From: Candidatus Micrarchaeum sp.
Lineage (GTDB): Archaea > SpSt-1190 > DYHY01
NCBI GenBank assembly: GCA_020723935.1
Contig: DYHY01000011.1
Location: 1 to 36,141, forward strand
Length of the DNA: 36,141 nt
Reading direction: 5' to 3'
Part shown: positions 28,142 through 35,713 of the stretch, piece after piece
Position numbering within the stretch: position 1 is the first letter of the stretch
Layout of the letters: each line of letters starts with the position of its first letter
Made by a program: the position numbers and the translations under genes
Notes under the pieces: generated by a model
Database searches by the model: none
Seen by the model: only the letters and a program-made list of their open reading frames with translations
What the model was told of the DNA's origin: nothing

Positions 28142-28217
28142 GAATCCCGGTGGCCGCACTCGCTTTGCCTCGACTCGCCGTAGCTTGTGTTCATCCGCAA
28201 AGCGAGTGGACTTACTT
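28142..28217 (+). repeat. 76-bp direct repeat copy 2
   Basis: Identical to 27983-28058, offset 159 bp. Confidence 0.95.
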
Positions 28218-28317
28218 ACGCTCGCCACCGCTCGACTCCAGCCGCACTCCATCCCCACCCGTCCGTGCCGCGGCGCGAGTTGAGCTCACGGCGGCGGCGC
28301 ACGCCAATGCGAAGCGC

Positions 28318-28845
28318 TCATTTCCGCGGAAGCAGCTTTCTATATGCCTTGATTTTCTCGTCTTTGCTAAGCTTCACGTACCGTGGAGACGGGTGTGGCA
28401 GCGCGGCGAGTTGTTCGATTTCGGGATGCTGCTTGATCACTTGCCGAAACTCCCGTCTGAACAGCTTTTCAACGAACCGGCTGGTGAAAAAAATCTTCTC
28501 AATCTTGTCTTTGGCTAGAATCTTCCCGACGCCCGGGGTGTAGACGAGGTCCGTCGGATGCATGTCAAGATTGCTGTGTTTTTTCCGCTCACAGGAAATG
28601 ATGATGTCCGCAAGCGCGATTCCGAGCTTGGAAAATAGGCTCATCATTTCCTTTCGGGTCCGCAGCCGGGTTCCATAGACGCTTTCCATGATTGGCCAGA
28701 ACTGGTTTCTCCCGCCATTGGCATAGAACCAGACGTATGTTGCCTTCTTCTTCGGGTCGTACGCTTCCTTCGTCGTGAAACTGCCGAGCATCAGATGGTT
28801 CGCGTTTCTCGGGACAAAGTCACCGAACGGATGCGTTTCGATCAT
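28318..28845 (-). CDS. UDG-superfamily DNA glycosylase-like protein (Mug / hypoxanthine-DNA-glycosylase-like)
   Basis: NANHLMLGSFTTKEAYDPKKKATYVWFYANGGRNQFWPIMESVYG resembles the LILGS...YYxxxxNxFWxIL region of the superfamily; TATAAG on this strand ~25 nt before ATG 28845. Confidence 0.65.
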   Translation of the reverse strand: MIETHPFGDFVPRNANHLMLGSFTTKEAYDPKKKATYVWFYANGGRNQFWPIMESVYGTRLRTRKEMMSLFSKLGIALADIIISCERKKHSNLDMHPTDLVYTPGVGKILAKDKIEKIFFTSRFVEKLFRREFRQVIKQHPEIEQLAALPHPSPRYVKLSKDEKIKAYRKLLPRK

Positions 28846-28878
28846 TTGTGCTTCTGGCTGCTTCTTGTACTTATACTC

Positions 28879-28894
28879 TCCCGGCGGCCGCACT
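28879..28894 (+). repeat. Imperfect copy of the tRNA-Gly 3' end (att-like candidate)
   Basis: TCCCGGCGGCCGCACT versus tRNA/flank TCCCGGTGGCCGCACT, one mismatch in 16 nt. Confidence 0.6.
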
Positions 28895-28977
28895 CCTTAC
28901 CTGTTCTCCGCCGTTCCTAATCCCGCCGGCGGACGGAAGGGAAACGAATTAAAGGGGCGGGCGCCGGCCTTTGCGCC

Positions 28978-29388
28978 ATGGAAGCGGTCAGAAGGATCAA
29001 CCCGGAGAAATCGCCCAAGGTCGTAGGCCCCTATTCACAGTGCGTCGTGTCGGGCGGCCTGCTCTTCTCGTCCGGCCAGATCGGGATGGACCCGCAGACC
29101 GGGAAGCTCGCCGAGGGCTTTTCCGCCCAGGCGAGGCGGGTCCTGGAGAACCTGGGGATCATCCTGGAAGCCGCAGGGGCGTCGCCACAGGAGGTCCTGA
29201 AGGTCACTGTTTACCTCACGGACCTCGGAAACTACAAGGAGCTCAACGGGATATACTCGGCGTTCTTCGGGGCGGGCGCGGCCTCATTCCCCGCAAGGTC
29301 GGCCGTCCAGGTGTCCGCGCTCCCGGCCGGAGCCCTCGTGGAGATGGACGTCGTCGCGGCGGTCCCGCGGGGGCCGGGGACCAACTAA
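28978..29388 (+). CDS. ridA: RidA / YjgF family deaminase
   Basis: VGPYSQCVVSGGLLFSSGQIGMDPQTGKL...VTVYLTDLGNYKELNGIYSAFF. Confidence 0.92.
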   Translation: MEAVRRINPEKSPKVVGPYSQCVVSGGLLFSSGQIGMDPQTGKLAEGFSAQARRVLENLGIILEAAGASPQEVLKVTVYLTDLGNYKELNGIYSAFFGAGAASFPARSAVQVSALPAGALVEMDVVAAVPRGPGTN

Positions 29389-29425
29389 ACATATTAATAC
29401 TGAAAAACACCCCTCCTCGCCAAGG

Positions 29426-29974
29426 ATGTCATTCGAATCCGTGAAGACGAGGCTCCTCGTCGGAGGGGTGATAGACGGCTGCCTGACGGCGACGGGCATC
29501 GCCTTCGGCGCGGCCTTCGCCACCGCCGACACGCGCCTCGTCGTCATAGTGATACTCTCCGCCGCGTTCTCCAACGTGATAGCCAGCACCTTCGCAACCG
29601 TCACGGGGGAGCTTGCGGAGGTCGCGAGCTGGTCAAGGATCTTGGGGAGGAAGATGCGCCTCGCCCGCGACAAGGTCTCGAGCCTCTCCGTCGTCAAGGA
29701 GTTCAGGCGGGAGGCCCTGACGAACTGGGTGGTCGGGGGCGTGGGGATCGTGAGCGGCTCGACCCTCCCGGCCCTCCCGTTCTTCTTCTTCCACGCGAGG
29801 GAGGCGATAGGCATAACGGCTGTCATATCGGCCGCCATCCTCTTCGGGATAGGCGGGTTCATCGGTCGGCTGAACGAAGAAAACATAATAAAGTCGGGCC
29901 TGATGGTCCTCGCCGTGGGGACAGTCACCGCGGCGATAACCTACTCGATACAGTTCCTGGTGGAGCACATCTAG
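29426..29974 (+). CDS. VIT1/CCC1-like membrane protein
   Basis: Hydrophobic segments plus GGVIDGCLTATGIAFGAAFA and FATVTGELAEVASW resemble the VIT1-like family. Confidence 0.6.
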   Translation: MSFESVKTRLLVGGVIDGCLTATGIAFGAAFATADTRLVVIVILSAAFSNVIASTFATVTGELAEVASWSRILGRKMRLARDKVSSLSVVKEFRREALTNWVVGGVGIVSGSTLPALPFFFFHAREAIGITAVISAAILFGIGGFIGRLNEENIIKSGLMVLAVGTVTAAITYSIQFLVEHI

Positions 29975-29988
29975 AGGGGAGAAACAGG

Positions 29989-30477
29989 ATGGAACACGTC
30001 ATCGTCTGCGGCTTCGGCCGCGTCGGGGAGAGGCTCGCGACCCAACTCGCGTCCCACGGGGAGGACGTCACAGTCATCGAGCGCGACCACACGCTGATAG
30101 AGAGCCTTGAGGCCAAGCAGGAGAATTTCAGCCTCGTCGAGGGGGACTCCGCGAACCCCAAGATCCTCAAGGCCGCGGGGATAGAGACGGCCAAGTGGAT
30201 AGCCGCCGTCACCGGGGACGACCGCACCAACATGATAATCTGCACCCACGCAAAGAAGCTCAACAAGGACATCAAGGTGGCGGTGCGCGTGAGCTCCCAG
30301 GACGACCTGGACGTCTTCATGAAGCTGGGGATTGACCTCATGGTCTTCCCGGAGATCGTCGCGGGCATCCAGCTCGCCGAGGTCCTCCTGGAAAAGGCGT
30401 CGCCCGAGCACCTCGCGACGGTCGTCTCCCAGGAAGAGGTCCACAAAAAGCCGCGCAAGTTCCTCGGGCTCTTCTAG
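29989..30477 (+). CDS. TrkA-N (RCK) NAD-binding protein
   Basis: HVIVCGFGRVGERLATQLASHGEDVTVIERD and GDSANPKILKAAGIETAKWIAAVTGDDRTNM. Confidence 0.85.
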   Translation: MEHVIVCGFGRVGERLATQLASHGEDVTVIERDHTLIESLEAKQENFSLVEGDSANPKILKAAGIETAKWIAAVTGDDRTNMIICTHAKKLNKDIKVAVRVSSQDDLDVFMKLGIDLMVFPEIVAGIQLAEVLLEKASPEHLATVVSQEEVHKKPRKFLGLF

Positions 30478-30482
30478 GCGAG

Positions 30483-30896
30483 ATGAGGATCAAGAGCGGT
30501 CCCCCTGGCAGGAAGTTCAGGGACACTCAGTGGGTGAAGGTCAACTGGCGCCACGGCTTCGTGCATTCCAAGAAGGGCTTCTCGCTCGTCGCCAAGGAGG
30601 GGAGGGAGACATTGGGCTACTGCGCCTTCGAGGTGAAGGGTGGTGTGGGCGAGCTCAAGGAGCTCCTCGTCGGGGAGGGGGCGCGGGGGAAGGGGATAGG
30701 CTCCCTGCTCATCTCGCGCTTCGAGAGGGCGTGCAAGGGGAAGGGCTGCGGGCTGCTTGTCGTCAAGGTCCCGCACATCTACAAGGAGTCGCTCGCGTTC
30801 TACCGCAGGCACGGGTACAAGGAGGCCGCGCGCATAAGGAAGTCCTGGTGGGGCTTCGACTGGCTCATCCTCCGGAAGCGCGTGTACCGCGGCTGA
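30483..30896 (+). CDS. GNAT family N-acetyltransferase
   Basis: ELKELLVGEGARGKGIGSLLISRFERACKGKGCG...SLAFYRRHGYKEAARI. Confidence 0.85.
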   Translation: MRIKSGPPGRKFRDTQWVKVNWRHGFVHSKKGFSLVAKEGRETLGYCAFEVKGGVGELKELLVGEGARGKGIGSLLISRFERACKGKGCGLLVVKVPHIYKESLAFYRRHGYKEAARIRKSWWGFDWLILRKRVYRG

Positions 30897-32588
30897 TCAC
30901 CCTTCCGGCGAGAGGAAGTCCTCCAGGCGCTTCCTCGCGTCGGCCTCGTCGATGAAATCGGCCGAGGATTTCACAGGCCGCCTCGCGAGGAGCTTCACAA
31001 TGTTCCTCTTCCCGATCCCCGGCAGGACCTCGAGGAGCTTCCTGTCCGCGGAATTGATGTCGACGTCGGAGGGGACGCCCGTTATCGATCTCCTGCCCCA
31101 GCCGACGACCTTGAGGTCGTAGTACTTCCTCATTTCCAGGGGCGCGGGCACCCCGACGAGGAGCGGATAGGAACCGAGGGGTCGCAGGAACGTTATCCCC
31201 ATCTCGGCGTATTCCGTGCGCGCGCGCCTGATGACCGTCCCGACGGGCGCGATGAAGGAGAGCATCCTGTGGTCGATGTTCTCGCGCACCTTGTGCTTGA
31301 AGGATGCGAAGTCGCGGGAATGGCGCCGGACGAGCCTGTCGCCAGTCTCCTGCATCCTCGTCCCGGGGAGGGGCATCACCTGCCTCAGGTTGATCCGGCG
31401 CACCAGGAGGCGCCGCTCCAGGAGCTCCTCCAGGAACCGGTAGTTTATCTTGAAGGTCTCCTTGGTCTCGCCCTTCAGGCCGCCGATGAAGTTGAGGCCC
31501 GGCAGGAGCTTGGGGAGGCTCCTCCCCTCGCGCCAGCTTCCGGCGCGGTTGATTATCTCGACTGCCCTGAGGCCGTCCTCGAAGCCCACCTTCAGGTTGT
31601 TGGACTTTATCACGGTCGGGTCGAGGCTCTCGAGGCCGAAGGCCGCGATGTCCCCGGGCGTGTCGTACTTCGCTATGATCTTGGCGACGTCCAGGCTCTC
31701 CTCGGGATGCAGGGCCACCGTCCCGGGATTCACGTTGTCGATGTGCAGGACAGTGAGGTTTGGCGCCGCGGCCCGCACGCCGCAGAAGAGCTTCTCGATC
31801 GCCTCCGGGTTGGGTGTGGGGTATTCCACCTTCCCAGCCCCCTCGCCCATGTAGGCGAAGAGGTCGGGCTGGTCGCCGAGGCGGAAGGCGTGCACTCCCC
31901 GGGCCGCGAGGGCGGCCACCTCGGCCACCACGTGCTCGACGGGCCTGAAATCCGGCAAGCCCTTACTTATCTCCGAGCAGAAAGAGCAGAAGCCGGAGAC
32001 CGCGCGCGGGCAGCCGCGGTAGGTCTCTATCTCGGCGAGAAGGTATGATGTGTCCATCTGCGAGACGATTCCGGCGCCCCTCACCGCGAATTCGTGCAGG
32101 AGCGGGGAGCCGCGCGGGGTCTTCTCGTAGCCGTTCACCTTCTCGCCCCTGAGGAAGGCGTAGACGACTGCCTCATCGTCGCCGCGGCAGACGATGTCGA
32201 AGGGCTCGCGGATTATCCTCGTCGTGCGCCCGCCCTCCAGGCCGAAGCCGAACCTCGCCGCGGGTCCGGCGAGGACATTAGTCTTCACCTTATCTAGCTG
32301 GGAGACTATCGAGACTATCTCCTCGGCGGAGGCTATCTCCCCGCCGACGTACTTGCCCGGGACCGTCATCCCCACGATGAAGACCACCAGGTCGAACTTC
32401 CCGTCCACCTCCGCCGCCCTGATCCGCGACGAGCGGAAGTCGTCTATCGTCCTGTACACGACGTCGGCGCCCTTCTCGGCGGCCCAGATGGCCCCGGCTA
32501 TGTAGCGGGGGTACTTGCCCACGTACGGGGGGACGTTGAAGCATGTGGGCTCGTCCGAGTAGCCGTTGATTATGAGTGCGCGCGTCAT
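30897..32588 (-). CDS. Radical SAM enzyme with C-terminal helix-hairpin-helix (COG1031-like)
   Basis: ETYRGCPRAVSGFCSFC cysteine motif; C-terminal VDINSADRKLLEVLPGIGKRNIVKLLARRPVKSSADFID HhH. Confidence 0.75.
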   Translation of the reverse strand: MTRALIINGYSDEPTCFNVPPYVGKYPRYIAGAIWAAEKGADVVYRTIDDFRSSRIRAAEVDGKFDLVVFIVGMTVPGKYVGGEIASAEEIVSIVSQLDKVKTNVLAGPAARFGFGLEGGRTTRIIREPFDIVCRGDDEAVVYAFLRGEKVNGYEKTPRGSPLLHEFAVRGAGIVSQMDTSYLLAEIETYRGCPRAVSGFCSFCSEISKGLPDFRPVEHVVAEVAALAARGVHAFRLGDQPDLFAYMGEGAGKVEYPTPNPEAIEKLFCGVRAAAPNLTVLHIDNVNPGTVALHPEESLDVAKIIAKYDTPGDIAAFGLESLDPTVIKSNNLKVGFEDGLRAVEIINRAGSWREGRSLPKLLPGLNFIGGLKGETKETFKINYRFLEELLERRLLVRRINLRQVMPLPGTRMQETGDRLVRRHSRDFASFKHKVRENIDHRMLSFIAPVGTVIRRARTEYAEMGITFLRPLGSYPLLVGVPAPLEMRKYYDLKVVGWGRRSITGVPSDVDINSADRKLLEVLPGIGKRNIVKLLARRPVKSSADFIDEADARKRLEDFLSPEG

Positions 32589-32679
32589 CTGCCCGGAAGG
32601 GTCCGGGGAGCCTAATAAAAGCCTGCCGCAACGGGCCCGGGCTCACTTTTTTAAAACGGCTCGTGGGAACCCCGCTGTC

Positions 32680-34467
32680 ATGAGAAAGGTTTCGGGGAGA
32701 AGGGAGCTCATCAGGCTTTACGTCGGTTTCTTCACGGACGAGAAGGGCCACAAGGAATGCAGGAACGTCCCGCTCGTCCCGGAGAACGACCCGACGGTCC
32801 TCTTCACGACCGCGGGAATGCATCCCCTGGTCCCCTACCTCCTCGGGCAGAAGCACCCACTGGGGAACAGGCTCGTCAACGTGCAGAAATGCATCAGGAC
32901 GACGGACATCGACAACGTGGGCGATTCCACGCACCTCACCTTCTTCGAGATGCTCGGGAACTGGTCCCTCGGGTCCTATTTCAAGGAGGAGGCGATCGGC
33001 TCGAGCTTCGAGTTCCTCACGAAGGTCCTGGAGATCCCCCTCGAGCGCCTCTCCATCACCTGCTTTGCCGGCGACAAGGACGCCCCGATGGACACGGAGG
33101 CCGCGAGGATCTGGGAATCCCTCGGGATACCCAAGGGGAGGATAGTCTACCTCCCCAAGGAGGACAACTGGTGGGGCCCCGCGGGCAAGTCAGGCCCCTG
33201 CGGCCCGGACACGGAGATGTTCTACTGGGTGGGGCCCGGCCCCGCGCCGATGGTCGCCAGCGCCCAGGACCGGGGCGGCTGGATGGAGATCTGGAACGAC
33301 GTCTTCATGCAGTTCAACAAGTCCGAGGACGGCGTCTTCACCGAATTGGCCCAGAAGAACGTGGATACGGGCATGGGCGTCGAGCGGACCCTTGCGACCC
33401 TCGAGGGCAAGGAGGTCTTCGAGACGGACGCGTTCCTCCCGATAATAGCGAAGGTCGAGGAGCTTTCCGGGAAAAAGTATGGGGAAAGCGAATCCGCGAA
33501 GAAGGCGATGAGGATAATCTGCGACCACGTCAAGGCCTCCGTCTTCATGCTCGCGGAGCTCGTGGTCCCGGCGAGGATCGAGCGCGGGTACGTCCTGCGC
33601 AGGCTGATAAGGCGGGCGATAAGGTACGGGCGGGAGCTGGGGATATCGGGCCGCTTCGCGAAGGAGGTGGCGAAGTCGGTCTTCGAGGTTTACCCCGACT
33701 ACACCCACCTCTCCGACAACAGGGATTTCATACTCTCCGAGCTCGGCGCCGAGGAGGAGCGGTTCTCGGAGGTCATCGACCAGGGCATCAAATATTTCGA
33801 GCGTGCCAAGGCGGAGGCTGTCGCGGGGACGATCGACGGCAAGACCGCGTTCCTGCTCTATCAGTCCTTCGGCTTCCCGATAGAGATGACCGAGGAGCTA
33901 GCGCGCGAGGCGGGGATCAAGGTGGCCAGGGATGGGTACGAGAGGGAGGCCGCCCGCCACCAGGAGCTCTCGAGGACCGCGAGCGCCGGCGTCTTCAAGA
34001 GCGGCCTCGCCGACAATTCGGCGGAGACGACGCGCCTGCACACCGCGACCCACCTCCTGCACGCAGCCCTCCGGAAGGTCCTCGGGCCGAACGTCGAGCA
34101 GAGGGGAAGCAACATCACTCCCGAGCGCCTGAGGTTCGACTTCTCCTGGGGCGAGAAGATGACTCCCGAGCAGGTGGCGCAGGTCGAGGGGATCGTGAAC
34201 GAGAACGTCGCGCACGCCCTCGACGTCACGCGCGAGGAGATGAACCCGGCGCAAGCCAAGGCAGCGGGCGCGATGGGCATCTTCGGCGAGAAGTACGGCG
34301 AGAGGATCTCCATCTACACCGTCCACGGCCCCGCGGGGGTGGCGAGCAAGGAGATCTGTTCCGGGCCGCACGTGACGAACACGAGGGAACTGGGGCACTT
34401 CAGGATAGTGAAGGAAGAGGCCTCCTCGCGCGGAGTGCGCAGGATAAAGGCCGTTTTGGAGAAGTGA
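32680..34467 (+). CDS. alaS: Alanyl-tRNA synthetase, compact form lacking C-Ala domain
   Basis: FTTAGMHPLVPYLLG, FFEMLGNWSLGSYFKEEAI, LHTATHLLHAALRKVLG, EICSGPHVTNTRELGHFRIVKEEASSRGVRRIKAV, then stop; TATA-like ttttaaaac ~25-30 nt upstream. Confidence 0.92.
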   Translation: MRKVSGRRELIRLYVGFFTDEKGHKECRNVPLVPENDPTVLFTTAGMHPLVPYLLGQKHPLGNRLVNVQKCIRTTDIDNVGDSTHLTFFEMLGNWSLGSYFKEEAIGSSFEFLTKVLEIPLERLSITCFAGDKDAPMDTEAARIWESLGIPKGRIVYLPKEDNWWGPAGKSGPCGPDTEMFYWVGPGPAPMVASAQDRGGWMEIWNDVFMQFNKSEDGVFTELAQKNVDTGMGVERTLATLEGKEVFETDAFLPIIAKVEELSGKKYGESESAKKAMRIICDHVKASVFMLAELVVPARIERGYVLRRLIRRAIRYGRELGISGRFAKEVAKSVFEVYPDYTHLSDNRDFILSELGAEEERFSEVIDQGIKYFERAKAEAVAGTIDGKTAFLLYQSFGFPIEMTEELAREAGIKVARDGYEREAARHQELSRTASAGVFKSGLADNSAETTRLHTATHLLHAALRKVLGPNVEQRGSNITPERLRFDFSWGEKMTPEQVAQVEGIVNENVAHALDVTREEMNPAQAKAAGAMGIFGEKYGERISIYTVHGPAGVASKEICSGPHVTNTRELGHFRIVKEEASSRGVRRIKAVLEK

Positions 34468-34484
34468 AAGGGTTTTAAGGGAGA

Positions 34485-34771
34485 AACGGGCAAGGCTTCC
34501 CGCCGAAGGGGGCGCGAGGCCGTCGGTAGAAATGCCGAGGAAGGTCCTTCCACCCACACGAAAGGCCGGATCAACAATCCTGCGGGGAGACTCGCGGGGG
34601 CGGGAATAGAAAGGAATCCCGCCGGCGGGAGCGATGAAGACACCTAAGCTGCGAGCGCCGGAGGGGGAGTGAAACACGTCCGTCCTGGCCGGGTGCAAGT
34701 CCCGAAAGGGACGCGTCAGTCGAATGCCTCATAGAACCCAAGGAGGACTACTGCCCCCATCGGCACCCGTT
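34485..34771 (+). ncRNA. rnpB: RNase P RNA candidate (archaeal)
   Basis: Terminal P1-like pairing AACGGG(34485-34490)/CCCGTT(34766-34771) and GCCGA-GGGGGC(34502-34513)/GCCCCC-TCGGC(34753-34764); CR-I-like GAGGAAGGTCC; GTGAAAC, GGGTGCAAGTCCCGAAAGGGAC and CGAATGCCTCATAGAACCC near the 3' end; ~287 nt, no ORF. Confidence 0.75.
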
Positions 34772-34849
34772 CTTATCACCATTCCGGGAAGGTTTAAACC
34801 CTGAGAGCCGCGCGTTTCCCGGATATGGCCGGACCCGCCAAGGCAGAAG

Positions 34850-35702
34850 ATGTATCTCGTCGGCTCGTTTTCGGTTGCCAAGGACGCGATAGAGCGCAGG
34901 CTCGGCGCCATGTACGACCTCAACAACCCGACGAACCACGACCAGCACGTCAATTGGGCGCTCAACGCCGAGGACCTGTGCGCCTCCGCCGAGTCCGACG
35001 CGATCCTCGCCGTCTTCAGCGGCAAGTGGGGCCAGATGAGCTTCGTGGAGCTCGGGTACGGCCACGCGAAGGGGACGCCGATAGTGACGATCAACGACGG
35101 GGAAGAGGGGGCGATACGCGATCTCCTCGGGCGCATCTCCGGCGAGATGTTCCCATCAACCGACGAAGCGATAAAATACATGCTTGCGAGGGAGGCGCCT
35201 TTCGAGCGCGGGGCCGCCGCGCCGCAGCGCTTCGACTGGCGCGACTCGTCGCAGCCCAAGCCCCTGAGAAGGGTTTATGTTTCCGGGGACGCGACGCCGC
35301 GCCTGAGGAAGGTCCTTGACGCCGCCAACGAGGCCAGGGCCGGCGCCGGGATGGGCGAGCTTGAGTACGTCTTCGCGACGCCCGACGTCTACGCGGATTA
35401 CGGGTGCCTCAGGGAGACGGACCTCGTCGTAGTGAATTTCAAGCGCGGATGGCAGAGGAAGAGGAGCTCGCAGTTCATGATGGGCGCGGCCGGCGCGATG
35501 GGGATACCTGTCGTCATGAGGGACGCCGCACACCCCCACTATCTCTACCCGCCCCTCCCGTCCAGCGACAGGAGGACCCTCTCACTGTCGGGGGGATCGG
35601 CGGCTACCTTTCGAAGGTGGCGGACCAAGGGATTGTCGGAGAGTCCGGCTTCTTCTACGAGAGGGAGAAGGAACTGAAGAGCCGGCCGGCGGAAAGCGAC
35701 TA
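34850..35702 (+). CDS. Tandem nucleoside 2-deoxyribosyltransferase-like protein, probable frameshift near 35570
   Basis: Two similar halves: MYLVGSFSVAKDAIERR...AEDLCASAESDAILAVFSGKWGQMSFVELGYGHAKGTPIVTI and VYVSGDATPRLRKVLDAA...DYGCLRETDLVVVNFKRGWQRKRSSQFMMGAAGAMGIPVVM; C-terminus continues in another frame as DPLTVGGIGGYLSKVADQGIVGESGFFYEREKELKSRPAESD. Confidence 0.6.
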
Positions 35703-35713
35703 GGCCGGGCCGC

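Noticed and set aside
27983-28217. CRISPR-like repeat array
   Set aside because: Only two long copies containing a tRNA 3' end; no regular short repeats or spacers and no cas genes.
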